A stretch of 64,000 nt of DNA from Narthecium ossifragum (lineage: Eukaryota; Streptophyta; Magnoliopsida; Dioscoreales; Nartheciaceae), in the NCBI GenBank assembly GCA_963920575.1, contig OY986963.1, forward strand, positions 4,130,896 to 4,194,895, written 5' to 3'. Below, piece by piece: positions 47,201-59,289 of this stretch. The translations under genes and the position numbers were made by a program. The notes below the pieces were generated by a model. The model was not told the origin of the DNA, made no database searches, and saw only the letters and a program-made list of their open reading frames with translations. Position 1 is the stretch's first letter. Every line of letters starts with the position of its first letter.

Positions 47201-50200
47201 TTCTCCATTAACAAGTGGAAGCACCTCAAAGGCTTCAAAGTACAGTAAGCCTCTAGCATCTGTCTCCTATAAGACAGTGTTTCATAAATATTTGTGCTAC
47301 TGTGAACTGTGATAATATCACAACGTTCAAAGTTGACAAGATTAAAACCTGCTTCAGAAAGCAGCTTACGAACTGATGCAAGATAAATTATAACCATCAG
47401 TTACACTGAGGTGCTGTACCCACCTGACCCCTGTTAAGTGGTGTGAGTTAAGCTTCATTGGGCTTGTGGTGTAAGCGAGTCAACCCAGCTATCCAAATTA
47501 TAAGTGGGATGGGTACAGGCTGAAGAACATCACAAAATGACCTAACAATTAAACATGTCACATCCATCAAATCGATTCCTACATTGGTGTAAAAATACAC
47601 AAGCCCATATACTCTAGAATAGGGATCTTAAGCCAACATCAGCAACAAACTTCCACCGCTAGTTGCACTGTCCTTCCAGACCAATTATTCAACCATCCAT
47701 GAAACAAATATTTATTCATAGTTTGGTTAGGACCATACTGCACCAAAGGTATTTGTTCGAGGTCGTAGATGAGATATTGTTCTCAAAAACTCCCTGCTTG
47801 CTTTCTTCTTCTGGATAGGATACGCCAAAGGGTCACTTTTCCCAATCTGAAATGAGAAGGAAAGTGAAGGCGTTTCAGATATTGATAAGAGCTGCAGAAA
47901 GCTGAAAAAAACATTATACCAAATGCATAAATACAGGGATGCATGTATAAATAAATGCATCAGATGTAATGTGCAGGGTTGCATCTATACATAATTGCAT
48001 TGCAAGCATACAAGCACGCACGCACGAATAAATGCATACAAAAAACTAGCCTTGCATGTTATTAAATGCATATGATTTACACCATATGTTGAAAGTTAAG
48101 TCATACCCAATATGTGCTATATATTATATGAGGAAGATACATATAATAAGAATTATAAAGAAAATGAAAGATCCCATGGGACATTACATGTCGACTAACA
48201 AATGCTCTTAAAATATAATCATCTGCATCATATGCATCCCTTCTACACGTGTGGTATCCATGGATATAGGTACATGGATATCAATTGCTAAAAAGCCTAA
48301 AATAGAAGCCCATTATTGATGTGTGTTTGTACCCTTTCTTGTGTGACTGTGTCTCTTCCCATACCGCTTATTTGAGGTTTCAGGCTAGAAAACCAAATAG
48401 CACCAAACTATCTCTCTTTGTCTGCGTATACAGCAACTTACTAAGAAATTCCCAAATATGAGGTAACTTACCACCACAACCCTTGCTACCTTTAACTCCA
48501 CTTTCTGCTTGGCACCTTGGCTGCTGACCAAAATACCCTCTATTGATATGGATGCCCCAGTAGTGAGGATGCCAGATTCCACCTATCCAAGAAAATAAAC
48601 AAGGCCAGATTTTTAGTGAGCATTTCCAAAAATGGACAGGAGATATTAAAAAAAAAACTCTTGAACAAATAGTTGACCGCGGTAAGTTCAAGAGGAATAT
48701 TATTTCGAACATGTCTGCCTGAAATTCTTACAGAGAATATTAAATAAGCACCACCCATTATTATCCAGAATATCATTACCGTCCTGAAATATTGCAGTAG
48801 TTGAAGCATAAGAATCAAGTCTTGTCACAATTCTTCATCATTAGCCTAATAAATCTGTAATCCTATTAACAGTTACATCTACAAAACTTCTTTTGTCATA
48901 AGCTTCATCCATGTTTTCGGTATTCTCTCTTCTTCGCCCAGAGTCTAACACAAAAAATGAGCTTCTTCTCTCACTTTCTTCCATGTTGGACATGCTCAAG
49001 CTATCTCGATCAGTTCTCTAATGTCTTCATTCTCAAAAATATTTCCAGCTTTACAATTAGCTGTCCCGATTAACTCTTATGTGCTTGAGCTTTCTCTTTC
49101 AACATTCTACAACAAAGAACCTAGTATGCCTTATTACATTCTAATGAAATCAACCATCCCTCAAAATCATTGAAATGAGATTAACCACACAAAGAACACC
49201 AGTTTTATAAATATTAGTAAGTCAAAGTTTCCCACAATCAATATAAAGTCACTCTATAACCCCTGAACACACAAAACTTCTATACATTTCCTGCTATAGG
49301 AGAAACTTGTGCCTTTACCCAAATTCACAAGTTTCAAAGGATAACATAATTAACTCATTCTATAAACTCTCTATGTAGATAGTCACTCTAATTACATACT
49401 TAGCTTGACAAAAGCACCCTTACCATACTTCTCAAGACTCTTTCTACTTCCATCTTGATTCTATCTGTTGATCGATACAGAAGAATTCTTCTACGCAGAT
49501 TTGAGCTTTTAATTATGTACTAAAATTCGCTCAATGAATAGGATAGATTCTGCAGGCAAACAAATGTGCAACATAATGGAGCTATGATGAAAATAAGACA
49601 AGACCGAAGTAGATTTTAGCTTTTAATTATGTACTAAAATTCGCTCAATGAATAGGATAGATTCTGCAGGCAAACATATGAGCAACATAAAGGAGCTATG
49701 ATGAAAATAAGACAAGACCGAAGCAGAGTGTAGTCAGAATGCAAAACCAGCACACTATAGTCACTTTTGCTTAAGATTCTAATGGAAACCCCATGGCAAG
49801 ATCAAAACAGAATATTTGAGTAACATATAATCTCATTGTGAGACAAAATAACCAATTCATACCTGATCGTAGCCTTCAGCGTCAGAGTCCATCACGCATT
49901 GCATGTTGGATAGGCAGGATCCATCATTTACCTAGACATTCAAGATATAAACTCATATCTTTCTCCAACTACCTTTCTTGGAAACAAAATAAAAATAGAA
50001 ATCACCGTTCATGAATTTAAGTTAAAACTCCCACTTGAATACTTGATCAAATTATGGTTAGGAGTTCATAGGCATTCCCAAGAAGTCAAAGAATCCTGAA
50101 TTCAGAGCTCCACCTCAAAGGAATCACAAAAAAATTGCTGCTTTTTTCTTTAACCTGGAAATTTTTTACTAATTCGTCGTTTTGATTGTATAGGCCTCAG

Positions 50201-50641
50201 ACAACGTTCTTAAAGTCTATTTACCTCGATGAAGGTAACACTGCTCTGAACCCGGCAAGTCCTAACCCAACCCCGGACCATGAGATGCTCCCCAATCCGG
50301 CTTACCCCCTCATCGGGTCCTCCCTTCATATCGGCGATCCTAAGCCGCTTCCGAAACAGCCGCACGCTCTCTCCAGCCTCCATTCCCGCTGCTCGCGACG
50401 CCTCAGAATCCACCGAGAGTGTCTCCGTGCAAAACAGCCTCCATCTGGCTGGGCGGTGGGGGAAATGGACGCGGAGGAGTGGCGGCGGCAGAGGGGAGTG
50501 GCGGAACGATGGGTTCTTGAAACGGTGCAAATGGCTTCCGGGGTTTGTGGCGGCGCACAGGTGAAGGAGGCGCGCGCGAAGTCGGAAGGAGGAGGATGCT
50601 GGCGCGAGGCATGCCGCGGCTGCAGCCGCTGCCGCCATCAT
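41249..50641 (-). CDS. SYNO: Asparaginyl-tRNA synthetase, chloroplast/mitochondrial form
   Basis: Charges tRNA-Asn with asparagine in organelles. Fifteen exons (minus): 50641-50225, 49931-49863, 48582-48472, 47846-47739, 47047-46910, 45163-45083, 44691-44614, 44513-44445, 44350-44276, 44185-44102, 43975-43889, 43109-43014, 42927-42853, 41697-41571, 41364-41249; every junction keeps phase, giving 576 aa. Residues 1 to about 85 form an Ala/Arg/Ser-rich targeting peptide. An OB-fold anticodon domain follows ([33 protein letters not shown]). Class II motif 1 lies around [14 protein letters not shown]. Motif 2 is [20 protein letters not shown] followed by MIEPEIAF. Motif 3 is [12 protein letters not shown]. 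It ends [10 protein letters not shown]. The start could be either of two adjacent Met codons. The gene is head-to-head with PEX19. Introns carry a MULE and a 114-bp tandem repeat. Confidence 0.97.
45639..46721 (-). CDS. 360-aa ORF with 57-aa in-frame repeats, MULE cargo
   Basis: Minus-strand frame in sense with the synthetase gene. It opens [20 protein letters not shown], then a hydrophobic possible membrane segment, [21 protein letters not shown] polar stretch, [19 protein letters not shown], looks like captured coding sequence. The 171-bp repeat gives 57-residue units ([36 protein letters not shown]) in nearly three copies. No domain recognised. It may be a Pack-MULE gene capture or a fortuitous open frame. 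Confidence 0.3.
   Translation of the reverse strand: MKNPLTYPSGYLSGNLHGIFLTPLTALGKKTLLPSTFSSYVVVFLLVWSLVFPSLSDLLLLPTSSPLLHHPLPVQITPVEEPQSASKSPPLPGRTRKLSLVISGLDFSNDNLDLNASELHKSTTATLSRRAPPQATPTSLHFFPPHASTEEQSFFLTSLANRAVLLRLSPVNRRCSLLSATATLHRRAPPQATPTSLHFFPPHASTEEQSFFLTSLANRAVLLRLSPVSRRRSLPSATATLHRRAPPQATPTSLHFFPPHARGGAARGDSGGGGVDAGPRSCSRRMRYWPPEAVAGLDGRRRRVKPRTSPMAAGGCSLSSSRLSLSLPTSANQVAVKIPKPVKITLSLSLLRKQTKETGQ
45940..46340. repeat. 171-bp tandem repeat, about 2.4 copies
   Basis: GCATGAGGAGGAAAGAAGTG recurs at about 45940, 46111 and 46282, spacing 171 bases, a multiple of three. Units differ by a few substitutions. Confidence 0.92.
49504..49731. repeat. 114-bp tandem duplication in the synthetase intron 2
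   Basis: Two adjacent copies starting AGCTTTTAATTATGTACTAA (49504 and 49618), ending AAGACAAGACCGAAG, with few differences. Confidence 0.9.
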
Positions 50642-50809
50642 CGTGTCTCGTCCTCCCAGTGCTCCGCGAGCCTTGGTTGGCCTGGCGCGCCCAGCCTATC
50701 GTCAGTTCTTGGTCCTCCCTCTTCTCTTTTGGCTCCGGAGTAATCTTGAATTGGGCCGGGTACGAGAATTCGATTTAGGATCCGGTTAATTGTTCCTTCT
50801 TTATTTATA

Positions 50810-52576
50810 GGGATTTTTGTATTCCGGTACCATGCATTTTCCCATGAATGCACTTTGATAACATCAAGTTTTGGATTTACAATTTGATGCCACCATATTA
50901 CAATACCATAGCAAAGTGATCCAAGCTCCTCAACGGCGTTATGTGGACTGACGGTAAACTGGCCACGTGATACGCACGTGACTACCATCAGCCCACATAG
51001 CCACGTGTCGTGCCATCTTCTATTACACGTGTCTTTCAATAGTGAAAATAAAAAATAAAAGCCAAGTGTGTCTCCTCTCACACGCTCGTCCCCGCTCCTC
51101 ACCGGAGCTCGCCGTCAATGCCGGCCTCCAAGCCGCTGCCCGCGGCCCTCCCTACCGTGCAGCCTCACCGCCGTTCGGCTAGCGCCGCCGTCACCCCACC
51201 TCCTTGCGGTCCTCAGAGCGTTCCGGCGGCCGTCAACATCATTGAGGCAGTGCGGATGGGGGTCGGCGTCGGTGGCCGTCTATGCCATGGACATGATCGA
51301 GCTGACGGACTGAGCCGCGGGCACGCTCGCTCATGGGGAGGAGCTCGACGAGGTCACCGTCACCGTCATGGGGAGGAGCTCGACAGGGGAGGAGCTCGAC
51401 GAGGTCGCCGTCATGGGGAGGAGCTCGAGAGGGGCTCACCATCCGCCGCCTCCTTGCCATCTCTAACTTGAAAGACATGCATGAAGACATCCGCCGCCTC
51501 CTTGCCATCTCCGGGCCTTCTTCTCCTTCCCTTTTCTCTTTCTTTTTCCCTTGTTTCTCCTTTCCCTCGTTCCTCTGTTCCAATCCTTTTTTGCTCTGTT
51601 TTTTTTTGTTTCCTTTTCCACTGTCTTCTTCATCTCCGGCAGTGATCAACACTACTACTACCACCGCCACCTCCCTAGGCGCCGCCGCCTCCACTGGCCG
51701 GCATGATCTCGCAGCACCCGGGGGAGGAGGAGGAAGAGGAGCGGAGGAGGAGGAGGACGAGCAGAGAAGGAGCAGAGGAGGAGGAGGAGGAGACGCAGCC
51801 ACCAACGCCGGCGTCGACCTTGGGCGCGGCCACTGGCGTGGAGTCTCCGCCACTACCATTGCATGAGATCATAGATCTTACCGTCGGCGTTGATCTATGG
51901 TCATCGGCGTGCAACAGTCGCGATCCAACGCGCCATCATCGCGTCACAGTCCTAGGCGCGCAGTCGTCGTCGCTACGAGCCAAGCGCTGCCACTGCCAGC
52001 GCTCACTTGCGCGGCTGCACCAGTCCCGATCTTGCCAGCCTGCGTGTCGATGAGAACCACCTCGGCACCAAGCGTCACCACGAGCCGTTGTCGCCTGGCC
52101 TCGCCGTCGTCGCTGGTCTCTAGGGTGTTGGAGCCGTTCAAGGGGATGCACCATTTCCGTCGTGAGCCCCTGCTGAGCATCAAAATGCTCGGTAGTTTCC
52201 AGCAACAACCCCTGCTCCTCCTCCTCTCATCTTCTTCTCCTCGTTCTCCTCCTCTGCTCGTCCTCCTCCTCTCTCCACCAGGCGGTGCTCAAAGCTCTAT
52301 TCCAAGCTTTGAGGAAGACAAAGGAGGTCGTGGATGAAGCCCACGATCTCTCCGTGCGACCTAACAGTGAATGGGTGCAAAACCGAAAAACGGGTGCAAA
52401 ACCGCTCACGTGCGCGCACGTGAGCGGTTTCCCGTCAACTTGTACTAACAGAGTTGGAGGTCGGCATTAAATTTCACTTAGTTTATAATTTGATGGTATC
52501 AAATTGAAAATCTCAAACTTGATGGTATCAAAGTGCATTCCTGGGAAAATACATGGTACCGGAATGCAAAAATCCC
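50810..52576. mobile_element. MULE of 1767 bp between divergent SYNO and PEX19
   Basis: TSD TTATTTATA at 50801-50809 and 52577-52585. Ends GGGATTTTTGTATTCCGGTA and TACCGGAATGCAAAAATCCC are nearly perfect inverse complements; the similarity continues about 120 bases. CACGTG boxes lie at the left (around 50962-51005) and a palindrome GCTCACGTGCGCGCACGTGA at the right (around 52408). The GC-rich interior has short repeats (GGAGGAGCTCGACGAGG) and no recognised transposase, so it is non-autonomous. It begins 168 bp upstream of the synthetase ATG. Confidence 0.95.
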
Positions 52577-52860
52577 TTATTTATATATTGAATAGTCATC
52601 AACCCAAAGCGAGCCCGACCCGGACTAAAAAGGCCCGAGGTCCGATAACGGCTAGCAAGTCTTGGTTCTATCGATAGCTTTTCGATATGCCTCTAGATAG
52701 GGAAGAGAGAGAGAAGAGCGGCTCCGACTCCGAGGGGTCTTCTCTTCTCCTCTCCTCTGCTCTCCTCTCCTCTCCGGCGTCACCACCACGACTATTACTA
52801 CTGTGTGGTACTAGTGCTCCTGTTGGTAATACTAATCTCCGACTTCTAATCCCTAATCCT

Positions 52861-55800
52861 ATGGCCGAAGCTCCCGGCGACGATCTCGACCAGCTCCTTG
52901 ATAGTAACCTCTTGACTCCCCGTTCTTCTTATCTATGCGGGATGTACAATTTGGTTTCCCTTCTTATCGTTCTTGGTTGCTTCTTTCTTTGCAGGCGCTT
53001 TGGACGACTTCTCGAAGCTCGATCTGGCCCCCACCCATAGGTTCTCGGATGCTAGTTTATTATTGACCACTAAAATTTGTTTTTGTGATTCTATGGGGTT
53101 CCTGGAGTACTAAATTGGTTGAGATATTCCTGCTGATAGGAGCGATGGCGTCGGAGGGGTTCCATCATCGGCGGCGGTTTCGTCTTCGGCTGATGGGGCG
53201 AAGGTGGAGGGGCTGGGAATGGGGCTGCCGGACCTGAAGGCTAGAAGGAAGGGGAAGCAGCAGCATGGAGGCCCGCCCCGGGGGTCCCACGCTTCCGAGG
53301 CCTTCGAGCAGCTTGCTCGTGAAACTCGTGAGGCCGTACGGGGTCTTGAGTCCGCCACGGGCACCGCTGCAGTACCTGGAGAAGGGACTGGTGGTATGGA
53401 CAAAGAGGCGATGGTGGATGACCTCGTCAAGCAGTTTGCAGAGCTTACCGAATCTCAGGTTTCATGTTCTATGGTGTTTTAATCAATTTCATCCATCGGT
53501 TAATATGCATATTCCGTTTTGCTTTTATATATGAGTTGTAGGCTTGTCGCATGTGACTCAGAATTGGTTGGGAGTTTATATGATTCATGTTTTCTTACCA
53601 ATTAGATTGACGCTAGCTTTTATTCAGAACTTGTGTGCTATAGTTGGTTTAGCTTATAGGGTCTTAAGAAAGGAGAAATGAATACTTGGAAGTATCTTTG
53701 TCAAATTAGATATGTAGGCAATTTTCATACTTGGAGTAAGCAGACTATTGTGTTGATTGTTTTGCTGTAATTAACCTAATCTTATGAAAGGTGTAGCACA
53801 TGAGCATATACTATTTATACTGATCATGTTTTCTGGACCTAAATTAAGTGGTTTTACTTGAAAGCCAAAAGCCTTATTGGGAGCAGTTCATTACGGTGAT
53901 AATGTGATGTTTATTTCCTTCCCTCATTTTCTCCTCAAACCACCATGGCATGTTTCTTGTTCATTTTGTTATTCTAAATTCTTTTCCTGACTTCTACTCC
54001 CTTTGTACATTGACTTTCTTCTTCTTATAGTTGTCACATTGTTATTTGCCGTAATCTCATTGTTATTTGGTTATCTGATTTTTATGTTGGGCACAGTTCA
54101 TTTTGCTATTAACTGTGTAATTTACTGTCTTTTGTAGGACATGGAATCTATTGTAGAAACGATGATGCAGCAGCTTTTGTCCAAAGAGATTCTCCATGAA
54201 CCCATGAAAGAAATTGGAGAAAGGTACCCAAAGTGGTTGGAAGAGCATAAAAGTGGATTGAGCCCAGAAGACTATGAACGCTATCATCACCAGTATGAGC
54301 TGATAATTGAGCTGAATGAGGTATATGAGAAGGATCCTAATAATTTCACGGTGATCGTCAATCTCATGCAGAAGATGCAAGAATGTGGACAGCCTCCAAA
54401 TGATATTGTTCAGGAACTGGCTCCTGATCTTGATCTAACCAACTTTGGAAGTCAAATGTAAGTGTCTTGTCTCTTTAGGGCCACAGATATTCGTACAGTT
54501 TGATTCTGTAAATTATCATAATTTTTCTCTAAATAAAGTTTGACAGCCATACATGATTTCATAATCTTGATCCAAAAAATTTGTCTAGTTCCTTGTCAAA
54601 CTTCTTATTGAGACAAAGCATGTTATAGGTTAAATTTCGAAGACCATATACGCTATCTTTTTGTATACAAACATTGGGTTTTTTGGGCAGTTTTTCACTG
54701 TGAGTTTTGCTGGAATGGACCTAAAATTGTTTGAACGTCCCTTAGAATTTAATGCAAATTCTATAACCCACTATGGGATTCGATTCGAATCGACATCTCT
54801 ATGTATAAGGTACCTAAAAAACCTTCATGTATTTCCAAATCTAGTGAAAGTTGGGAGTTACAAACTGTAAAGACACTGTCCATGATTGTTAAGCTTGAAT
54901 ATTGTATTCAGTGTATTACTGTGCTTGGCATCGTCATGCATGAGTATCGCGCATCTTGGGATAATATTTGATCAAATTCAACTCTACACTACTCCGTCAA
55001 TGCTTTTCAACTATTTTGCCAAGCTGAGGTGCGTTGCATTCGCTTGGTGTATTGACTTCATGTCAGAGTCCTGAATTGTTCGGTCGGTTCCAAATAGTGT
55101 ACACTGGTCTTTTGCCAATGATTATTTCTGCTAAACAAATTGAAATTGATACCTCTATGACATGAATTACATGCAGGCATCTGTAACCTTGGATTTAACT
55201 CAAACTTTCGGCCTGAATCTAACTTTTAATTCTTCTGAAGTTATGTAGTTTGAACTTGAGGACATAAGTCATGTAGCTAGACTAAAACAATTTGCAATAA
55301 AAGGCTTAGACTTGGCTTTGTTTTCTGCTGCACCTGTTTTTTGACTGGGATAATGGATATGAGCCTGCATTTCTTCCGAGACATCGTCTGTATATCTGAT
55401 TGGAAACTATTATCCTTAAAAATATATGTGAAGATCTAAATATCCAAATAGGTTTTTAACCATGATACATAGCCCTCTAAATTCCCCTGTATGATTTCAA
55501 AATTTCCAGCCTTGGTGATATTTGTGCCCTTTTTTTGGTATGTTTCAATAGGTAATGAGAAGTAGGAAATGGAAAGTAGAGGAAAAATGCTGGTCATAAA
55601 TCATAATATAATTCCAATTTCTTTAGTTGCATTAGTACTTCACAATTTGTTGACCTCTAGGGAAAATTATCTGCTATTCACTCAAGGTGGGGCAGATGGT
55701 CCCCCTGCACTCTTCTCTCCTGTATTTGACCTTTTTTGTCCTTAGAAAGATGTTTGTTAATACGCTAATTCAAGACCACCAACACGGTTCATGTTTGTGG

Positions 55801-56319
55801 AGTCAAATGACTGCCTTTGTGGTCCAGATAGACTCGTAGCAAGGACTGCTACAACAATTTGGCATGCAACTTCAAAGAAGGAGCAAGTGGGAAGAGAGGG
55901 GGTACCATGAAAGACTGGCTGGCATTACACAGCGGATGGGCTTGAGAGAAGAAGTATTCAAAGCCATAACAGGCAATGGATTCTCTATAGCCATTTGAGT
56001 TGCAAGGTTGGAAGATGGCTGATGTCCTATTGGATAATATAAACCGAAACAAAAAATATTGAGGTGGATCCTCATTCAACTAGCAGGTCCAAATGATTTA
56101 CTATTGTCTAGCAATCTATATGAGAAGGGGCCTTCTTTATGCTGCAGCCACGAGAGCACACCAAAATTGTTTTTCTTGAACAGTATAGGCTCAAGTGCTC
56201 TTTATCTTGTTTTTGAATATCCAGGTTTTGCTATCTAACTGGGTTTGTTTGTCATTCATCTTTGGTTTAACAGGTTCCCAGAGCTGGCGCAGGCTACTCC
56301 CGAGTGCAGTGTGATGTGA
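52861..56319 (+). CDS. PEX19: Peroxin 19, peroxisomal membrane protein receptor
   Basis: Cytosolic chaperone that binds newly made peroxisomal membrane proteins and docks on PEX3. Exons 52861-52903, 52995-53040, 53140-53458, 54138-54457, 56274-56319; phases fit and give 257 aa, the usual plant length. The PEX3-binding N-terminus is DDLDQLLD followed by [11 protein letters not shown]. The middle has [17 protein letters not shown] and [14 protein letters not shown]. The C-terminal cargo domain includes [13 protein letters not shown] helix [36 protein letters not shown] and [17 protein letters not shown]. The last four residues, CSVM, form a CaaX box for farnesylation. Exon 2 and 3 junctions are inferred from phase and family match. 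The last intron is 1.8 kb. The promoter region is shared with the divergent synthetase gene. Confidence 0.95.
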
Positions 56320-56620
56320 GATTGGTGGTCCACGAAAGCTCCCACCCATGTCAATCGTTTCTCGGGTTTGATGCTTACTGAATGAAAGTAATGTGTTACA
56401 AATAATGTATCATCCCACATCACGCTGTCCAATTTATTTTTTCATATGAATAGTCTTTTCTCTTGACAGCAGCATGGCTCAACCCTTAGTTTTGGCTTTA
56501 AACACTTTCAAGGCACTTAACATAATGTCAGAGAGCTTTCATTTTCTGTGATGACAAAGAATAGATAATTGCTTATTGCATTACAATCAACAAATTCCAG
56601 CATCTTGAGTATGGTGATGA
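56320..56620. other. Convergent 3' ends of PEX19 and the pectinesterase gene
   Basis: About 300 bp hold both 3' UTRs. AATGAAAGTAATG near 56380 could serve as a weak PEX19 polyadenylation region. Confidence 0.4.
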
Positions 56621-58174
56621 TCATGCATCTGCTGGGCCAAGCCAGTGCCTTCCATTCACAAAGCTCTTGACAAGGAATGGCCGAGCAGAGTCGTAATCAA
56701 GCTCCCTAGCCCATGAAACACCTTGCACAGCTGCTGAACCCGGACCCCAGCACTTGTAAACTCCGAAGAACGCTGTCCTGCAAGAATGAGAGAGGACATA
56801 AGTCATGTATACTGGACTCTTCTTAGGCTTTTATGAAATGGTTGGGAATCATTCATTGACAGAGTATAAGATTACTTGTGCCAACAATCTAGAGAGCTTA
56901 CTTGTTTTTGTTGCCAGTGGGATCCCAGTCATCCCACCCTCCAGGTGCGATAACATCATCGAAGTAGGTGTAAGCATAGACGATCCTGGAGTACTGCCCC
57001 ATGGCTCGACCAACATACAGCTTCCCTGTGCCTGTCACTCTGCAGTTCACAAACGAGAATCCACTGGGCTCGCACGGAGACTTCCGGTCGTGCGCGGCAA
57101 TGGATCCAAACCGGTCTGCAATCGAGTGAAGCTGGCAATCCTGCAATCCATCCATCCTTCCAGGTTAGAACAACAATAACAACTCCCATCTTATTGATGA
57201 TTCATGAGTTCGATCATGTGAGCGTTGTGTACCTTGTACATTGATCTGCCGTTGCCAAAGATGAAGTCGATGGATCCTTCAATGTAGCAGTCCTTGAAGT
57301 AGTGCCGTCCGGTGTCGTCGCAGAGGGTGTCTTGGGCACCATAGAAACCACAGCCAAAGAAGTAGGCTTTGTCACCGGAGATGCGTAATGCCGCTGCCTG
57401 CCATCCTTCCATCCCTGGCATTGGTGCTGGAGCTGTGTTCTGCATCAAAGCATCACGGAAACGTAACACAACTCTGCTAACATCTCAATTCATGGCTGAT
57501 AAGTTACCTGTCTCATCGTCAAGGATGGATTCACCCATAGAGTATGATATGATTGTTAGAAGAAGGTAAAAGGGGCATTGTGAAGGGATGACAATTAAGT
57601 TGCCGGACTGCCTACTGAGAAAACACAACGAAATGACTCACCTTGAAGCTGATGTTCCTAGCAATGAAATAACTAGCAAAAATAGTTACAGAAGCGGTGT
57701 TATAAGTCCGCAGCTGCTGGCCGTTGGGTCCCCGGTCGTTCGCCCGGTCGTGCCACTCGATTGTCGTTGCGTTCCTCCCGGCTCCTTGGAACGTTACATA
57801 CGGCTTCGTCCCGGGCACCACGACCTTCTCACTACCAACACACAATGATTTGATGAACACAATCGAGCTATAAGTAAATCACATGCAGAGCGAATGTTAT
57901 ACTGTCGTATATAGTGATCAGGTGATTACATGTACGTGCCGGCGTTGATCTTCACGATGACACGCTTGGTGTTGTTATCCGGTATCGAGTCGACGGCCTC
58001 CTGGACGGAGAGGAAATCTCCAGAGCCGCTAGCGTCGACGGTGATTACCCGCTGGCCGGTCGGACCGACCCACTTGTGATGGTGAATGTGCTTGGTGGCT
58101 CTGAGGTCACATGCACTCGAGACTGGAGAAATAGCTATGAAGAAGGAGAGGATGAGAACTGACTGGATACCCAT
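56621..58174 (-). CDS. Pectin methylesterase, type without PRO domain (PME53-like)
   Basis: Demethylesterifies homogalacturonan in the cell wall. Exons (minus): 58174-57930, 57831-57642, 57439-57233, 57140-56902, 56777-56621; phases fit and give 345 aa. Signal peptide: [20 protein letters not shown]. The domain starts [20 protein letters not shown] and INAGTYIEKV. Active-site motifs are [31 protein letters not shown] and the Arg of [20 protein letters not shown] (in place of the more common LGRPW). It ends [13 protein letters not shown]. The [10 protein letters not shown] version is typical of the PME53 group. The signal peptide and lack of an inhibitor-like PRO region point to direct secretion. 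Confidence 0.96.
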
Positions 58175-59289
58175 CTCTATCTATCCCTCTCTCTCTCTCT
58201 CGGAGATGAAAATAAGTAGAGGAGAAGGGGTATATATATATATATATACACGGAGCCAACTGGATCGGAACCTAGGAATTATATAACATATTATAGCTAA
58301 AGGTGTCTGCCCTTTTCTTTTATAGAGACCAGCCTATATCTCTAGTGGTCTTCCTCTCTAGCCAGGCTCGTGGGGACCAGGAATCAGGATTTTACAGTAC
58401 TAGTAAAACTAGTTCATGGGCTCATGGCACATACGTAATCACTGCATAGTTAAAGCTTTCGATAGCAGGGTGAGCTTTAGAGGTGGGAGGAAGACGGTGT
58501 CCACTGAGTACAATAAGAAGGCAAAGCCCAGGCGTGAAAAGAGGTAAATATAGTTTAATTCAGAAAGGGTTTCTCCTTTTGTCCTTGCATAATTAAGCTT
58601 AAGCTAAGCATGTGGGTGAAGAATGACTACTTGTAGGGGAGAGAGAAAGGAGTATAGAAAGGGGGGGGCGAGTTCCAACGGTCATGTTGGGGGACTGTAG
58701 GATAAGACGAGGAGCTGCATGGCGTCTAGTGTTTTGTATCCTTGTAAAAATTATGAAGGAACAGAAAGGTAGTGACGAGGGAGAGGATTTAAATATCGGT
58801 TTGGAACGTTGGGGACCGTTGGAACTTGAAGGGGAATGCCAGGCGGGAGAACAAAATCCCTGTATAGAATTAGCAGTTGGAGAGCCGAGGAATAGGGATA
58901 ACGGTCTTTCCACCCGTCTAGGAAGGATAGGGAGGATAGCATGGGGGCCACTTGTAAATACCAGCGTCTGACTTGTTGGGCTAGCTGTTTGTGTGGTTGT
59001 CTTACAATACATTGAGCCCTCTGAGATGGGCCGAGCAAATGGGCCGAGTTACAATGCGTGCATTATACTGATCACGAATGGCAATAGATTTTTGAATCTT
59101 GACATATTCTAGTACTATCGAGTAAAACGTAATCCAATATGAGAAGCTGCTCTGAAAATAATAATCATGAGTTATGTTAACGTTTTAGTGAGCCCTTGGT
59201 CATTCCTCTGTGTTGGGAATGGTCCCGACGATGTTGGAGATATACTAGATAATGACGGAGATGTTATAGCGGAAGAGAAACAATCAAAC
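58175..59289. other. Intergenic; TA and CT microsatellites near the pectinesterase start
   Basis: CT repeats (about 58183-58202) and a TA repeat (about 58231-58246) lie 10-75 bp upstream of the pectinesterase ATG and would be in its leader or core promoter. Beyond them no gene was recognised. Confidence 0.5.

Noticed and set aside
51239..52337. Open frames of up to 206 aa in the MULE upstream of PEX19
   Set aside because: Composition is dominated by Ser, Pro, Glu, Gly and Arg from short GC-rich repeats on both strands, with no domain or splice support.
56805..57569. Plus-strand frames over the pectinesterase
   Set aside because: Antisense to firmly identified pectinesterase exons.
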